Positions 9,809 to 22,816 of a stretch of DNA of 64,000 nucleotides are shown piece after piece (position 1 is the first letter of the stretch; each line of letters starts with the position of its first letter). Under the pieces are notes generated by a model. The model was not told the DNA's origin and ran no database searches. It saw nothing but the letters and a program-made list of their open reading frames with translations. Location: NCBI GenBank assembly GCA_012274445.1, contig JAAROD010000094.1, positions 930,001 through 994,000 of the forward strand, read 5' to 3'. Source of the DNA: Sclerotiophoma versabilis. Its lineage: Eukaryota > Ascomycota > Dothideomycetes > Pleosporales > Didymellaceae. The position numbers and the translations under genes were made by a program.

Positions 9809-11654
9809 ATGGCGCGCCTTACACAGTACAACTATGTTTTCGCCATCGGCACATTCTTTGCCATGCTCGATGCCTACAACAACGGTGCTAGTAAGTACTC
9901 TCCCCACTTACTCCCCACTCCAAGAGCAGTGACTGACCTCTATCTCAGACGATGTTGCCAACGCCTGGGCTACCTCTGTTTCCTCCCGTTCCGTCACCTA
10001 CCGTCAGGCCATGGTCTTAGGTACCATCTTCGAGATGGTCGGTGCCATCACTGTCGGTGCCCGTACCGCGGACACCATCAAGAACGGAATCATTCCCAAC
10101 AGCGCTTTCCGCGGTGATGCTGGCGTTCAGATGCTTGCCTTCACTTGTGCTCTGGCTGGTGCCTCCATCTGGGTCATGTGGTGCACCAGGCACTCCGCTC
10201 ACGTCTCTTCATCATACTCGCTCATCTCTTCTGTCGCTGGTGTCGGTGTTGCTGTTGCAGGTGCTAAGAACGTCCAGTGGGGATGGAACAAGGGCAAGGG
10301 TCTCGGTGCTATCTTCGCTGGTCTTGGAATGGCTCCTGCTGCCTCTGCTTGCTTCGGTGCCATCATATTTATGCTCATTAAGATGACTGTCCACCTCCGC
10401 AAGAACCCCGTTCCTTGGGCTATCTGGACCGCTCCCTTTTTCTTCCTGGTTGCTGGTACCATCTGTACCCTTTCCATCGTCTACAAGGGATCCCCCAATC
10501 TCGGTCTCAACAAGAAGCCCGCGTGGTATGTCGCCACTGTTACCGTCTCCTGCGGTGTCGGTCTCGCCGTCTTGGCTCTGCTCTTCTTCGTCCCCTACCT
10601 CTACGCCAAGGTTGTCAAGCGCGATCACACCGTCCGCTGGTACCACATGTTCCAGGGTCCTCTCCTCTTCCGCCGCCCCGCCCCCGAGGGCGCTGAGGCG
10701 GCCCGCGTCCCCGACTACGCTGTCGTTCAGCATGATGACGAGGAGGTCAAGCCCGAGATCAAGAAGGCTGACAGCTCTGACGGCGAAATCACCCCTGCCG
10801 ACCACGAGAAGGGTATTGTTGTGTCTGAGGAGCGTCAGCTCAGCTACAAGGAGCTTATGCAGCAGGGTCAGGACCGCTTCCACTCCAGGCTCAGGACCAA
10901 GAGTGGTCCCCTCGGCTGGGCTATGCGCTACCTCCACGAGAACAAGGTCGAGACTGGTGAGATCTACGAGAAGAAGAACATGATCATCACTCTCAAGCGT
11001 ATCCCCGCCATGATCGTCGTCGGTGCTCTCTACGGTGTTAACTACGACATCCACGCCGCTCAGACTGGTATCCACGGTACACCCGAGGGTCGCCGCATGG
11101 AGCGCGTCTACGCCCATGCCCCCAAGTACGCCAACGAGGTCGAGCACACCTACTCCTTCGTCCAGGTTCTCACTGCCTGCACTGCCTCTTTCGCTCACGG
11201 TGCGAACGATATTGGTAACGCTGTCGGTCCCTGGGCTGTCATCTACTCTGCCTGGAACACCGGTAACGCGGCCAAGTCTAAGGCTCCCGTCCCCATCTGG
11301 CAGCTTGCTGTTCTCTCCGCCACCCTATCTCTTGGTCTTGTCACCTACGGATACAACATCATGAAGGTCATGGGTAACAAGATCACCTATCACTCGCCTT
11401 CTCGTGGTTGCTCCATGGAGATGGGTGCTGCCCTCACCGTCCTCATCTTCTCCCAGTACTCCCTTCCCGTATCGACATCAATGTGCATCACTGGTGCTAC
11501 TGTCGGTGTCGGTCTCTGCAACGGTACCATCAAGGCTGTTAACTGGCAGCGTGTTGGTCTCCTTGTCTTCTCTTGGATCATGACCATCCCCATCGCCGGT
11601 ACCATTGGTGGTCTTGCCATGGGTATCGTACTCAACGCTCCCCACTTCGGCTAA
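9809..11654 (+). CDS. PiT-family (PHO4/Pho89-type) phosphate permease, 595 aa
   Basis: This protein should import inorganic phosphate across the plasma membrane, probably with Na+, like Neurospora PHO-4 and yeast Pho89. Exons are 9809-9890 and 9949-11654; the intron (GTAAGT...TCTCAG) splits an Asn codon. The family signature is present twice, as expected from its internal duplication. One copy, GANDVANAWATSV, spans the splice junction near the N-terminus; the other, HGANDIGNAVGPWA, is in the C-terminal half. Several hydrophobic spans flank a central charged loop (about residues 220-330). The length is typical for the fungal members. A TATA-like box and a CACGTG site lie upstream, which fits control by phosphate starvation. 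Confidence 0.95.
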
Positions 11655-14600
11655 TCGTTGGATCTTCTGCGAAACCAAAATTGTCTACTGTTTCACGAAT
11701 ACCCTCTTTCTTTAGCGATTGTCAATCGTTCTGCGTCATGGGATAGAATTTTCCACTTTACCGATAGAGCGTGGCGAATGGTAAATAGTGGTTTAATGCT
11801 CCGAATTACATGAAATCTTCTGAGCCTGACTCTTCTCTGCTGTGATTGTACGTGACTTTTACTCACGACATCACATTGCTAGCTCTCTATCGTAACCCAG
11901 AATCCAATTCGCAGGGTCACGTCATCGCAGTGAAGTCATTACAGCTCATGTCTTGTGCGATGGAGCGATAGTACCTAATTAATGGACACCGTTGCTTTCC
12001 ATCTTGGTTCGCTTAGATTGTGCCAGAATTAGTATTTTAGGATTGAACGCATCTGAGAGCTTCTACTTTGGCAAAGCTCACCCTAAACAAAATAGAGTAT
12101 ATGGCTGTCTTGGGCTATCGCCCATAATGCGAGTCGCGGTACTTGGCCTTCATGACCACACCACCGAATCTTCGCCACCAGACCTAAGAATGTTCACTCC
12201 TGACTTTGGTGTCGGTACCAAGGTATGTTAACACAAGCCACCTGCTCATTGTACATGATGCTCGCAAGGTCTACTTGATTGAGACTTGGCTGACGAGTAA
12301 GTGAGGATTGGAGATTCCGCGGAAGTGAGAAATCGAGTGAATGAATACAAAATTTGAAGTGTACATATTGCGGTACATCCAAACAGGGTTTGGCGTAAGA
12401 TTGATAATTACGAGTAACACACTCGGTGCAAACGTTCAGCATCGGTAGCACTGCGACAGTTAACTACAGCAATACGAACCACTTCAGTGCACTAAATCAC
12501 CAACATTACTATCACCCCTCAAGCCTTCCATCACACTACTCATACGACTGTGACATACTCTTGCAAACAACACTTCGTAAATCCCTCCCACAGGTTATCA
12601 CACTACCTCCCCCTCCACCACCGTCACACCATCTTGGCACACCTCACACCTGCAGATCACTCCACACCTGCAGACCCACCTCGGAATCTCCAGCCTTACC
12701 CGCATCCTGGCCACTACTGCACGCTTCTGCCAGATCCACATGTCGCAGAAGGATCAGTATCAAGCAACTGCACAAGAAATCATCGTTCTGGGCATATGAA
12801 GAGTTGCGAAGATATTAGAGTGGGACGCACAGAAGCTTGACAGTGTGACGGAGGATACGGGGTGATAAAAATGGTGTGGTGTGGCGTGGCGTGGTGCCGG
12901 TTTGCCGGAGGAGTTGAAGGAGCGAGTGAGGGTGGAGGATGGGGCACGTGGGCTTGGCAGGAGGAACAGCTGAAGTCGAGAGGCGGGAAATATATCCGAC
13001 GTGAGATGTAGTATGAGAAGACAGACATGTGATATCGGGATCACGTTATTCTTTGGAGAGCGTGTGAGGTAGCATTCTGCAATAAGCATTGTAGGCAATA
13101 AATTGGAAAAGCGTAAGGGCAATCTTAGTGTGAACAAGCCCCCCTTCTTGTTATGTTCACTGATCTTTAGAAGCCCTTCTCGATGATGCAGGCTATTTGT
13201 GCTCGTTCCTTGGCCTGTAAGAACATTTAACGTCTCGTGCTCCGGTTTGCAGATAAGACTTTGCTGACACATAATCGATAGGAGGTGAAGATTTCTTCTA
13301 GGGTACACAACTCATTCCGTACGAAATCTAGCTGATTGTAACAAACGCTTCTTAGGGACTAAGAGCGACTGTGGTTTTATCCTTTGCGACGCGAATGGTG
13401 TCTGTGATCCAGCAAGATTGTCAATAAACCCATTAAAGCCCATGCTAATAATCAAATGTACTTATTGCATCTTCTTCATCGCACAGTTGCGACGACATGT
13501 ATGAGCGAAAAATCGGATGTGGACGACTTCGCATCATGTAAATTGTTCAAGTAAGCTTCTCTGCTCAGTTTCGAATTTTTTCACGAACAAGATGTTTCGG
13601 AAAAAGCAAAGTAATAGACTGTCGCTTGTATGTACCGGACAACAATTAGTTTTTTTGCAGTCAAATATATTGGTATAAGTGCTTCAGCGGGCCACACTGA
13701 AAATACAAACTCTACCGCCGAATTGTGCCAAGCAAAGAAAAAATCAATAAGCCTGTAAAATGACACTCGAAAAGTGAAAGAGGGCTTTGGAAACAAAGTC
13801 TTTAATGCTGCCCAAATCCTGAGCTAAGAAAGACAGTAAACGTCAGACACGGACCACCGAACGCTTTGTAATTACTCTCTGCCTTCTCACCGCTTTTATC
13901 GTCGTTCTCGATGATACCAGCTTCGATGATGATGCACTGGATAGTAGTTGATTCCGCCTCCTCTTGTCTCTCCCTACGTTATTAAACAGCTGACAGACCA
14001 CCATACCAATGCTCGCGCGGGCAGGCTGCAACATCTTCGTCACGTATAAGCACGGTGCGGACGGGGATCACTTACACCTTGTATTGATATCACGTAGACG
14101 TCCACGAGGCGCAGAGTCGGCAGGACAAGCGAAGTGAGAAGAGAGGTCAAACCTGAGGAGTCATAGGAGGGTCATCTATGACCTGACCTCGACCTTTAAT
14201 CTAAGAAGATAGAGACGCCAGAGTGCTCTGCTGACCGAGCTGGCTATTCTTAGGGTTTTCGCACGACACGACAGACGCCACTTGAGCTTAGTATTCCTCG
14301 CCTGGTGCTCACGTCCACTTTTACGAGCAATTGTAGCTTCTTGCTCGCGCCGGGGGTGCATCTTGGATGACCCTTGCCCCTGCGCTCCGCTGCCTCCCAC
14401 CTCAAGCTGGCCTAGCAAAATGTGAAAGTCGCTATTGTCGGTGGCGGAGGAGGCCAACTTGGATGGCCTCTCAGGCTTACTTGATGTAGCGGCCCTAGAG
14501 GTTGTCGATTGTGAGTTTGGTGATAGATACGCTAGTGCGTTGAGTATTGCCGACTACAGGGCCAGGGCTACATGCGCAGAAGATCGTGACGTTTGCATCA

Positions 14601-17600
14601 GACAATGGCAAGAAACCCTGCCCATCAACTATTCATATTGTCAGTACAGGCTGGAGCAATACAGTTATGCAGAAAATCATGGCAAACGCATAGTAAAGTA
14701 GAGTATCGGCATCAAGTTTAGTCCAATGACCATTGTGAAATGTCTTGGGCACTTCGAGAGCGACCTTAAGACCCTGCATCGGCACGTTCTTCAGATCTTT
14801 GAGGGTTATATCGCGCTGTTCCTCAGTAATCAGCATCACGAATGCAGTGGGATTGGGTGTGTTGGTTCGTGGACTAAGAGGGCGCTTGACATCGACAACG
14901 TTGTACTTGCCAAAGAGCAAGCGGAAGCAAGTGTCAATTACTTCTGTTCCCTGGCCAAAACTGTTTATGAAAAGAAGGCAATTCTGTAAAAATTGGTTGC
15001 TGGGCTGATTGCTTTCGAGTTGGGGCGTTGAGAGCGGAGTGGCGTGCTCCAAGGGGTCGTAGTTATGCTCAGAGAATGCAAAGTCTCAACATCGCTGGAG
15101 CGGTTTGATGACGGTGTGCAGGGATAGGGTTGATGTACAGAATGGAGTGGGGATGATAGGAGTTGAGGATTTGAAAAGAGATCTGCCCCTATGTATGAAT
15201 TGCAACAACGTCTACGAGCGAGGAAGCGCAAACAAAAGGCGGACGAGGACGTCATGTACGAGAAAGTGCCAGTAACTGCCGCAGGTGAAGGAGTGAAAAG
15301 GGCAAAGCCCAGTTGAGCACCTCTACCCAAGGGTTTTGTTTAGGCAGAAACCCGAAAAGCGAGATCTTTGGCGCATTAATGGCTCACGATACCCTTCATT
15401 GCCCTACAGAGAAGGATGTCTACGAGCTATTGAAGTCCGAGGCTGATATGTTGCTCGTCATTAAAGCTGACAGGCGGAAAATGCCCGGATCAGTCGATTA
15501 CATCAGGTAAACCACTTCCACACAAATTTTCTGTAACTGTGTTTATATATATGTTGGAACTCCAATTTGTCTACCATCCTTTGTTTTATTGTCTTTCGAG
15601 AAGACGACAGGGGCGCAACAAAAGGGACCGTATACCTTGCATACTAGAGCTAGGATGCATGTTCAAACGCAAGCAGCTCGTAATATCTGAGAAGATAACA
15701 TAACGGTTTGGAGTGCAACAACATTAGAAGGGACAGCAACATGTTGTGAGGTGAACGTTGGCAGGTTGGGCAGTTCCTGCCGGTGCACATGGTAGCTAGC
15801 GTTAGAGCTTGGGCCATCAACGCGAGGATCTTTGCCAAAGCTGCCGAGAGGGGACCGCGACGCGTCCCGCTCAGCTCCCTCATCGACTTTAAGCGTCAAC
15901 GTCTTCCTCACATACACGAATGCTGATGTTATTAGGCCGCTAGATCAGTCACTATCGCTACTTCAGTAACACCTTCGTCTCAGCGCCTGCGAAGCATCGT
16001 TGAAATGGCAAATATTCGCCGCGCCGTTCAGCTCCCCTCCCTTTCGTATGCCACAGAATTGAATGATCAACGCTAACCAGAGTACAGGCGACAATCTCAT
16101 AAGAACAACATATTCAGGATCTTTCGTCCGTTATTCAGTAGACAGCCAAGGAGCCTCAACCACCGACGGTCTTTTCAGAGCTTACCATCACCACCCCCAA
16201 GCTTTGCTCATTCCATCTCGTTTTACCGTACCATTCTACTGTATGTTCGTTTGACGATCCAAGCTCCAGTAATGCTGAATAATCTATTTCGGCACGCTTT
16301 TCCAAACGAGTCGAACCCATACAGGTCTCTGGGTTCATTGGTGGAATTCTCCAGCACTGTCCACCATCGTATTGTGGGCGTCTGTGATCTATGATTCACA
16401 ATACTTGATACACGAGAAATCGCCACCGTGAAGGATCTACTCTTCCTTGCACCATCGAAGTGCCTTGGCGACTACGGTCCGCTGCATTCTCTGGGGTAAA
16501 GCTCAAGGGCTTGCAAGGGTGGTAACTCCCATCTCCACCGTCCGTGTGTCTTGTTCTAGGCCCACTTGCTGTTACCTCCCACGCTCAACACTATGGGATT
16601 GAACATTCCCATGATCTACTCCATCAGACCGGGGTGACGCAGGTCTATCAGACGACAAATTCCAAGTCTTGCTCGTCACTGCAGGAGTATTTGGCAATGA
16701 GACGGGAGAAACGAAAGTCGGAAGAGCTCGGTTCCGAATTTCACACCTCTGCTCCCCATGCTCATCAGTAGACCATTTCATTCGAGGTATGGACTAGTTA
16801 TGCAAGGCGCAACTATATATCCGACACTCGTAAAGATTCAAGTACTGGTGTACAAGACGAACCTCGAAAGCTGGGACTGGAGTTGCACCAGGCATACTTT
16901 TAGCAAACACGGCACGGCCAAAAGAATGCACTCGCCTCGCAAGGCCCGGTGTCAGAATTCCACGGCACGGCTCGTTGTTAGGCAACCCTGCGAGGGAACG
17001 CAACGTTCACGACCACAGTCTGAGGCCGGTAATGTGACGATCCCAAGGATCTGGGTCTGCGGTAAGTGGGACTCGACTTGTGGCAAAGCCTGCAACAGCG
17101 GAGAAGCTGGACTCCAAGCGACGATGGGCCCCACACTGGCTGATCTCGTTCCGCTCATGGTGCAGTGTGGGCGCAACGTTCGCCACTAGATACAATGTCA
17201 CGGTACCCAGGTCGATCAGTGCGCTCTAGATTGTACAGCCAACACCACGAGCTTGACGGATCTGTCTACAGGGGCAGGAGATATGGAGACGTGTCAGTTA
17301 CGCCAGCCGCGCGGGATCTGATGGGAGGCGGTCAAGAGACTGGAACACCCCTGCAAGCGATTAACACATTTGTGGTCCAATACACCCTCCGAATCGGCGC
17401 ACGTTGGAACGTGTTCCTGCGTGTACTACCGCCTGACAGCGATGTACCCCCCTTGGTAATCTCCAAGCGTGGACCGGACAGCAAGGGCATATCCGAGATA
17501 TGATGTTGTATCAAGGGAATGGCGCCAGTAGTAACTCAATAAACTCAATCGATTCTATGGGAAACCTACGGACACCGCTTGTTCGAATTGTGGTGTGTCT

Positions 17601-18499
17601 TTCCAGGTGTTCTGCTTTGTTCTGCGACATGCATCCGTGCGCCTTCTGAAAGTTCTTATCGAGGATCCAGTCCCCCACGGCTCCGCTCCCGGCTGCAGGC
17701 AAGTGGGTAGGATTAACCGTGCATGGAAGCGATGTTCCTGAGTGGAGCTAACCGCCACGCACCAGGAGCCTCATCCTAGCTCGGCGAGTCTGGCCGGCCA
17801 CGCCTCAGGGCTTCCAAAGGCTCGCCACCCAATCGAAACCCCACGATAAGGCGCTAGTCCAATCTTCCAGGGCTGAAAAAAATTTCGAACCTTCCCTTGC
17901 CGAGGGCGGACTTGTTGCGGCGGATGCGCCTCCCAACTCCCCACCAAAATCATGCACCGGGGTACCGGCTTGCCTGATGTGGCGGCGCTGTGATGCCTGC
18001 GCTATGGACGTTTTACAACTCCGAACGCGCGAAGGCCCTCGGCCCCTTTTTTGAGTGGACAGAGCTCGGAGGTGGGCGTCGTCATCTCTGAAAAAGCATG
18101 AGCTGAAATTGAAGATTGGTAATGAATTCTGTGTCCACGTGGACGATATTGTGCTGGACTGGCAACGTTGTGCGTTCACAACTAAGGTTTGGTCCAAAAT
18201 TAGCAGATCCGAACCAAGGAAGCTGGTCACCTGGACTCCCCCTATGTCCAAATTTCCGAATTTGTTGACCGCCAGTCTGGTCGCCATTGCCGTGCACCTT
18301 CTGTGTCGGGGAAGAATGTCAACAAGAAAGTAAAGCCACCCGTGTTCCAGGTCTTCTCCACACGTTCCATGGAAAATGCATCACGCCTTAGTCAACCATC
18401 CACGACCGTGCACTAGAGACCCACTATGGCCCCTCTGAAAAAGACAAAACCTGAGCATTCCCATCCACTTTGAAGCGGTCAACGTACAATCTTTTCACA
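11655..18499. other. 6.8-kb gene-poor region
   Basis: No ORF here has an ATG start, a plausible length and a recognisable domain together. Two segments look weakly protein-like. One is minus-strand 15091-14633, a frame with no usable ATG. The other is plus-strand about 15310-15510, which opens only with TTG. CACGTGGG occurs near 12947. No tandem repeat or terminal inverted repeat was evident by eye. The region may hold decayed mobile DNA or non-coding transcripts. Confidence 0.5.
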
Positions 18500-20239
18500 A
18501 TGGCTCCTCTCAACCTTGCAAAGCAGGCGAAGTTCGCCGTGTCCCTGGCACAGAAGCAGTCTACTTCAAGCCTGCGGTCCTCCCTCAGACCTTTCCCTCG
18601 ATCAATTGCAGCGAGGTCGCACTCCACAAACACAACAACTTCCTCCAAGGTTTCTATCGCACAGAACACACAACTAAAGCAGCAAACTGCTACCACACCA
18701 CTTCCCCAATCTCGCAATTATTCTCAAGCAGCCGCTGCCATGCCTCACGCTACAGAGCCCCAGTCGCTCAAGCTGAACAGCGCCAACCTGTCAGAGTTGG
18801 AGCACTGCACAGTACCCACTTACGACCGTGCCAACATTAAGCACGGCATTGTCCACGTCGGCGTCGGTGGCTTCCACCGCGCTCATCTGGCGGTTTACGT
18901 CGACAGCCTTCTTGAGCAGCTCAAGCTTAAGGACTGGGCAATCTGCGGTGTCGGTCTGCAGCCCTTTGACGCCGAGATGAGGAATGCTCTGGTCCCTCAG
19001 GATAACCTTTACACCGTCATTGAGCGTTCCGCACCCGGATCCAAGGCCCGCGTTATCGGCAGTATTACAGACTACCTGTTCGCTCCTGACAATGCTGAGG
19101 CTGTCATCGCTAAGATGGCTCACCCGGACACCCACATTGTCTCCATGACCATCACGGAGAGCGGCTACTTCTACAACGAGAACACCCACGAGCTCATGAC
19201 TGAGCACCCCGACATGGCAGCCGATCTTGCTGGCGCCTCTCCTCCCCGCACTTTCTTTGGTTTTGTCTATGCTGCGCTGGTGCGACGCTACGAGGCCGGC
19301 CTGAAGCCCTTTACCGTTCTGTCTTGCGACAACATGCAGAAGAACGGCCACATCACCCGTGACATGCTTCTCGCGTTCGCTAAGCACCGCGATCCTGACG
19401 TGGCCGCATGGCTCGCTCAGAACGGTGCTTTCCCTAACTCGATGGTCGACCGTATTACCCCAAGGACTGTTGAAGAGGATGTCCACAACCTCCGCGAGGA
19501 ATTCGGTGTTGAGGACGCGTGGCCAGTTGTCACCGAGCCCTTCAGCCAGTGGGTTGTTGAGGACAAGTTCTGCGATGGTCGCCCCGCTTTCGAAAAGGTT
19601 GGCGTCCAGGTCGTCAAAGATGTCAAGAACGTTGAGGAGTTCGAGCTGATGAAGCTTCGCCTGCTCAATGCTTCCCACTCTGCTATGGGTTACGCTGGCT
19701 ATCTTGCTGGGTTCCAGTACATTCACGAGACCATTGGCCACCCCATTTTCGGCAAGTACATTAAAAACATGATGAATGAGGAGGTCAAGCCTCTTCTCCC
19801 TAAGATCCCAGGCGTCGACGTCGACGAGTACATCCAAACCCTGATTGGTCGTTTCTCCAACCCTACGCTCAAGGATGAGATCACCCGTATCTGCCTTGGT
19901 GGTTCCGGCAAGCTCCCCCAGTTCATCATGCCTTCTATCGCCGAACAAATCGTTGCTGGAGGACCTCTCCGTCGCCTTACTCTTGCAACTGCTGCGTGGT
20001 TCCGCTACCTCCGTGGTATCGACGAGCAGGGCCGCGACTTCCAGCTGTCTTTCGACCCCAGGAACGAGGAGCTGCAGCACATTGCCCGCGATGAAGGCAA
20101 CCCAATGAAGCTTCTCAGCATTAGAGACCTTTTCGGTGACGATCTCCGTGGCGATGAGCGCTTTGTCAAGGAGCTGACCGAGGCTTACAACAGCCTTGAG
20201 CGCGAGGGCGCCATGAAGACTCTTGAGAAGACCGCATAG
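18500..20239 (+). CDS. Mannitol 2-dehydrogenase (long-chain family) with N-terminal extension, 579 aa
   Basis: The enzyme interconverts D-mannitol and D-fructose with NAD(P)(H), part of fungal mannitol metabolism. It is one uninterrupted exon. The nucleotide-binding motif GVGGFHRAH lies at about residues 121-129. The family's Lys/Asn/His catalytic set is seen in KLRLLNASH (Lys385, Asn390, His393). From the ATG at 18500 (context ACAATGG) the protein has an 80-residue Ser/Thr/Arg/Gln-rich, acid-poor leader that resembles a mitochondrial presequence. A second in-frame ATG at 18740 would give a 499-aa product, close to the usual size of about 500. The frame continues above 18500 only with TTG. 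Either start, or both, may be used. The long open frame on the opposite strand is a shadow. Confidence 0.93.
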   Translation: MAPLNLAKQAKFAVSLAQKQSTSSLRSSLRPFPRSIAARSHSTNTTTSSKVSIAQNTQLKQQTATTPLPQSRNYSQAAAAMPHATEPQSLKLNSANLSELEHCTVPTYDRANIKHGIVHVGVGGFHRAHLAVYVDSLLEQLKLKDWAICGVGLQPFDAEMRNALVPQDNLYTVIERSAPGSKARVIGSITDYLFAPDNAEAVIAKMAHPDTHIVSMTITESGYFYNENTHELMTEHPDMAADLAGASPPRTFFGFVYAALVRRYEAGLKPFTVLSCDNMQKNGHITRDMLLAFAKHRDPDVAAWLAQNGAFPNSMVDRITPRTVEEDVHNLREEFGVEDAWPVVTEPFSQWVVEDKFCDGRPAFEKVGVQVVKDVKNVEEFELMKLRLLNASHSAMGYAGYLAGFQYIHETIGHPIFGKYIKNMMNEEVKPLLPKIPGVDVDEYIQTLIGRFSNPTLKDEITRICLGGSGKLPQFIMPSIAEQIVAGGPLRRLTLATAAWFRYLRGIDEQGRDFQLSFDPRNEELQHIARDEGNPMKLLSIRDLFGDDLRGDERFVKELTEAYNSLEREGAMKTLEKTA

Positions 20240-21515
20240 ACGTGTTATTGTTAGCGATTGAGCGATTTGAGGTTTTGGGAACCTAAACTTTCGAGATGAT
20301 ACCACCTAATATTCAGAGATAAAGCATTAGACGGCGAATGGCGCAAGGAAAAGTCATCCACTTTAGCGATAGAAAGCGTTGCATCACGCTAGATTTTACA
20401 ATTTCAAACATTTCAACATCTTCAAACAATACTTCAGTTTTCCTTTGGCAAGTGTGAATGAACTCATCGTGAGCATCAGCTCCGGCTCCCCACAATAATT
20501 TTCGCCCCTGATATCTTCGTCCTCGAGATGTGCTGCTGCAAGCGACCGTCATGACGTCATGGTGGTTATCGCTATCTCGTAAAAGTCGGTGTATGCCCCA
20601 CCTCCTCGTCATTCCGTATCTCAACGACACGAAGCTCCACGCGAGTGTTCTAGCAGCCTCCGTCGAGATCTAGCGGGTTGTCAAACGAAAGACAAACCGA
20701 AAGTCCTTGGCTGAGGCGTCCATGAAGCGCATCGCAAACATCGCCGTGTTCGTGCGCTGTGGAACCGGCAGTGGCCCCGATAGTGCTACAAGGGTGGATA
20801 TCCTTGCATAGCTCCGCCTACCTCCGTCGGTTGCGAAACGGCACAATGAAAGCTGCAGGAAGTTACCATACTTGACGGAGCAATTACATGTCCGACCGGA
20901 GATGCTCTTAATGATATCCATGAAAATGTTCAGCTGTCGTGGCTTAGTCCGATGCTTCCAGAGAGCCTGCGTCCTGTGGTCTATCTCGACTTCATCAGGC
21001 TGTACTGGCAGGGCATATGCAATTGGCAGAACGCTGATTTAGACAGGATTGCAGGCCTAAACTTGCTTGCAATGTTTACTGTCTGGGACAAATCCTCTGC
21101 ACATGTGCTCATAAGCGATCAGGTATTTCAACTTGTGATTGTGGGCGTTTCTCGAGTGCACCGTCCCTTTGTTGCCGAGCATTAACCCATACCAGAGGGG
21201 TTGCTAATCAGCGAGGTCTTCATCAAAGTAGAGCCTTTCTGCGATGCCCTACGAAATAAAATTCTGTGTGGATTCTGTGGAGACGGGTGTTATGATGTGT
21301 ACAGAACTAATCAATTGTCGGTGTTGTTGGTGTAACACCGCAAACTCCGCTGTATTCGTTAGGTTCGGCGCAAATCATCTCCCTACAGCAGTACGACGTA
21401 AGGCTAGCGCATTACCTTTTAAGGATATCACCATTGGATGCTCACAACACGTGAGGCCAACTTAACCAAAGCGAGAGTGTATAAAGAGACATTGTAAATC
21501 AGGGAGCCATGAATG
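20240..21515. other. Intergenic region, nothing supported
   Basis: This interval separates the mannitol dehydrogenase gene from the NmrA-like gene. Only short, overlapping frames without recognisable content are present. Confidence 0.6.
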
Positions 21516-21523
21516 TATAAAAA
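21516..21523 (+). promoter_or_regulatory. TATA box of NmrA-like gene
   Basis: TATAAAAA lies 65 bp upstream of the ATG at 21581. Confidence 0.55.
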
Positions 21524-21580
21524 CTGATATCAGGTCACAAAGCAATTGCACAATTTTAAGGTCTTCGATCCATCATCATC

Positions 21581-22639
21581 ATGTCTTCTGAGTACACAAA
21601 CCGCATCCACAAAGTTGCCATAATTGGCGTAAGAATCCTTTACAGATTCTGAAGATAGACTTTAAACTCACATTTTCAGGCTTCTGGACATGTCGGCTCA
21701 GCCATTCTCAAGTCCCTCCTCGATACCGGCAACCATGAAGTAACCGTCCTTACACGTCCTGAAAGCAGTGCCAAGTTCCCGTCATCCACCAAAATTAAAG
21801 TCACTACAATAGACTATGCGTCCGAAGGAGACATGGTTACTGCTCTCCGCGGCCACGACTTCCTTATCATCACCCTCTCCGTCAGTGCTCCGCCCACCCT
21901 GCACTCCCAGATCGTCTCAGCAGCCGCCAAAGCAAGTATTCAGTGGATCATGCCAAACTACTGGGGCTTTGCTCTAGGGACTCGCGGCGGCACTATAGCC
22001 GCAGATCCGTTATTGAGCGGCTTCGGCAAGTTCACCGACGACGTGCGCAACGTATCTACGCCAGAGGGAGGCATAAAGCCCAACTTCATCGCTATGTGTT
22101 GTGGCTTCTGGTACGAATTCAGTCTTTCAATGGGCGAGCCGTGGTTTGGGTTTGACATCAAAAACCGCAAGGTCACGTTGTACGATGAGGGGAATGTCAA
22201 GATTAATACGAGTACGTGGGATTTGTGCGGACGCACGGTTGCTTCGCTGCTCTCCCTACCTGTCATTGCAAGTGGTGATGGGAAGCCAGCTCTAGAGGAC
22301 TGGAAGAATGGTGGTGCCCACATCTCAAGCTTTCTGGTCAGTCAGAGGGACATGTTGGATAGCTTAAATCGGGTGTTGGGGACTTCGGATGAGGATTGGA
22401 CCATTACAAAGCAGATAGTGCAGGAAAGGTACCAGCAAGGACTGCAGCAATTGCAGGGAGGTGATAGGTTGGGGTTTGCTAAGGCGATGTATGCGAGAAT
22501 TTTCTTCCCTGGTGCAGGTGGGGATTATGAAACGGGGTATGAGCTAGATAATACCAAGTTGGATTTGCGGAAGGAGGATCTGGATGAGGCGACTAAAATG
22601 GCGGTGGAGATGGTCAAGAATGGTGCTGGCATTCACTGA
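21581..22639 (+). CDS. NmrA-like / isoflavone-reductase-like NAD(P)-binding protein, 335 aa
   Basis: Exons are 21581-21628 and 21680-22639; the intron (GTAAGA...TTTCAG) falls inside the dinucleotide-binding loop in phase 0. Joining the exons restores the Rossmann motif IGASGHVGSAIL near residue 15, followed by a LTRPES segment typical of NADP-binding atypical short-chain dehydrogenases. Members include isoflavone reductases, NmrA-type redox sensors and many secondary-metabolism reductases, so neither substrate nor regulatory role can be told from sequence. There is no signal peptide, so a cytosolic protein is expected. It converges on the copper radical oxidase gene, with 177 bp between stop codons. 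Confidence 0.85.
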
Positions 22640-22816
22640 GTAAGTAAATTACGCTCCCTATTGGAACCCTGCCGCACTTCAGATTGTGTCTGGGATTTCC
22701 AGACTGCTGCTGACGATACCTGCAAGCTGGCAGGCATGATAATAATTATATACATTATGAATGTAGTTTGTACTCATGACATAACAACATGAGGTGGCGT
22801 AATATAGGCAATTGGA

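Noticed and set aside
10212..11198. 328-codon antisense frame opposite the phosphate permease
   Set aside because: Rich in Val, Leu, Asp and Gly as the reverse of a transporter frame; no domain.
12760..13308. 182-codon minus-strand frame
   Set aside because: It opens only with GTG, and its Ser/Pro/Thr/His-rich end reflects simple sequence on the other strand.
18791..20305. 504-codon open frame antisense to mannitol dehydrogenase
   Set aside because: It lies opposite a strongly supported enzyme gene and has no recognisable domain. Biased codon use in the sense gene removes antisense stops in this phase.
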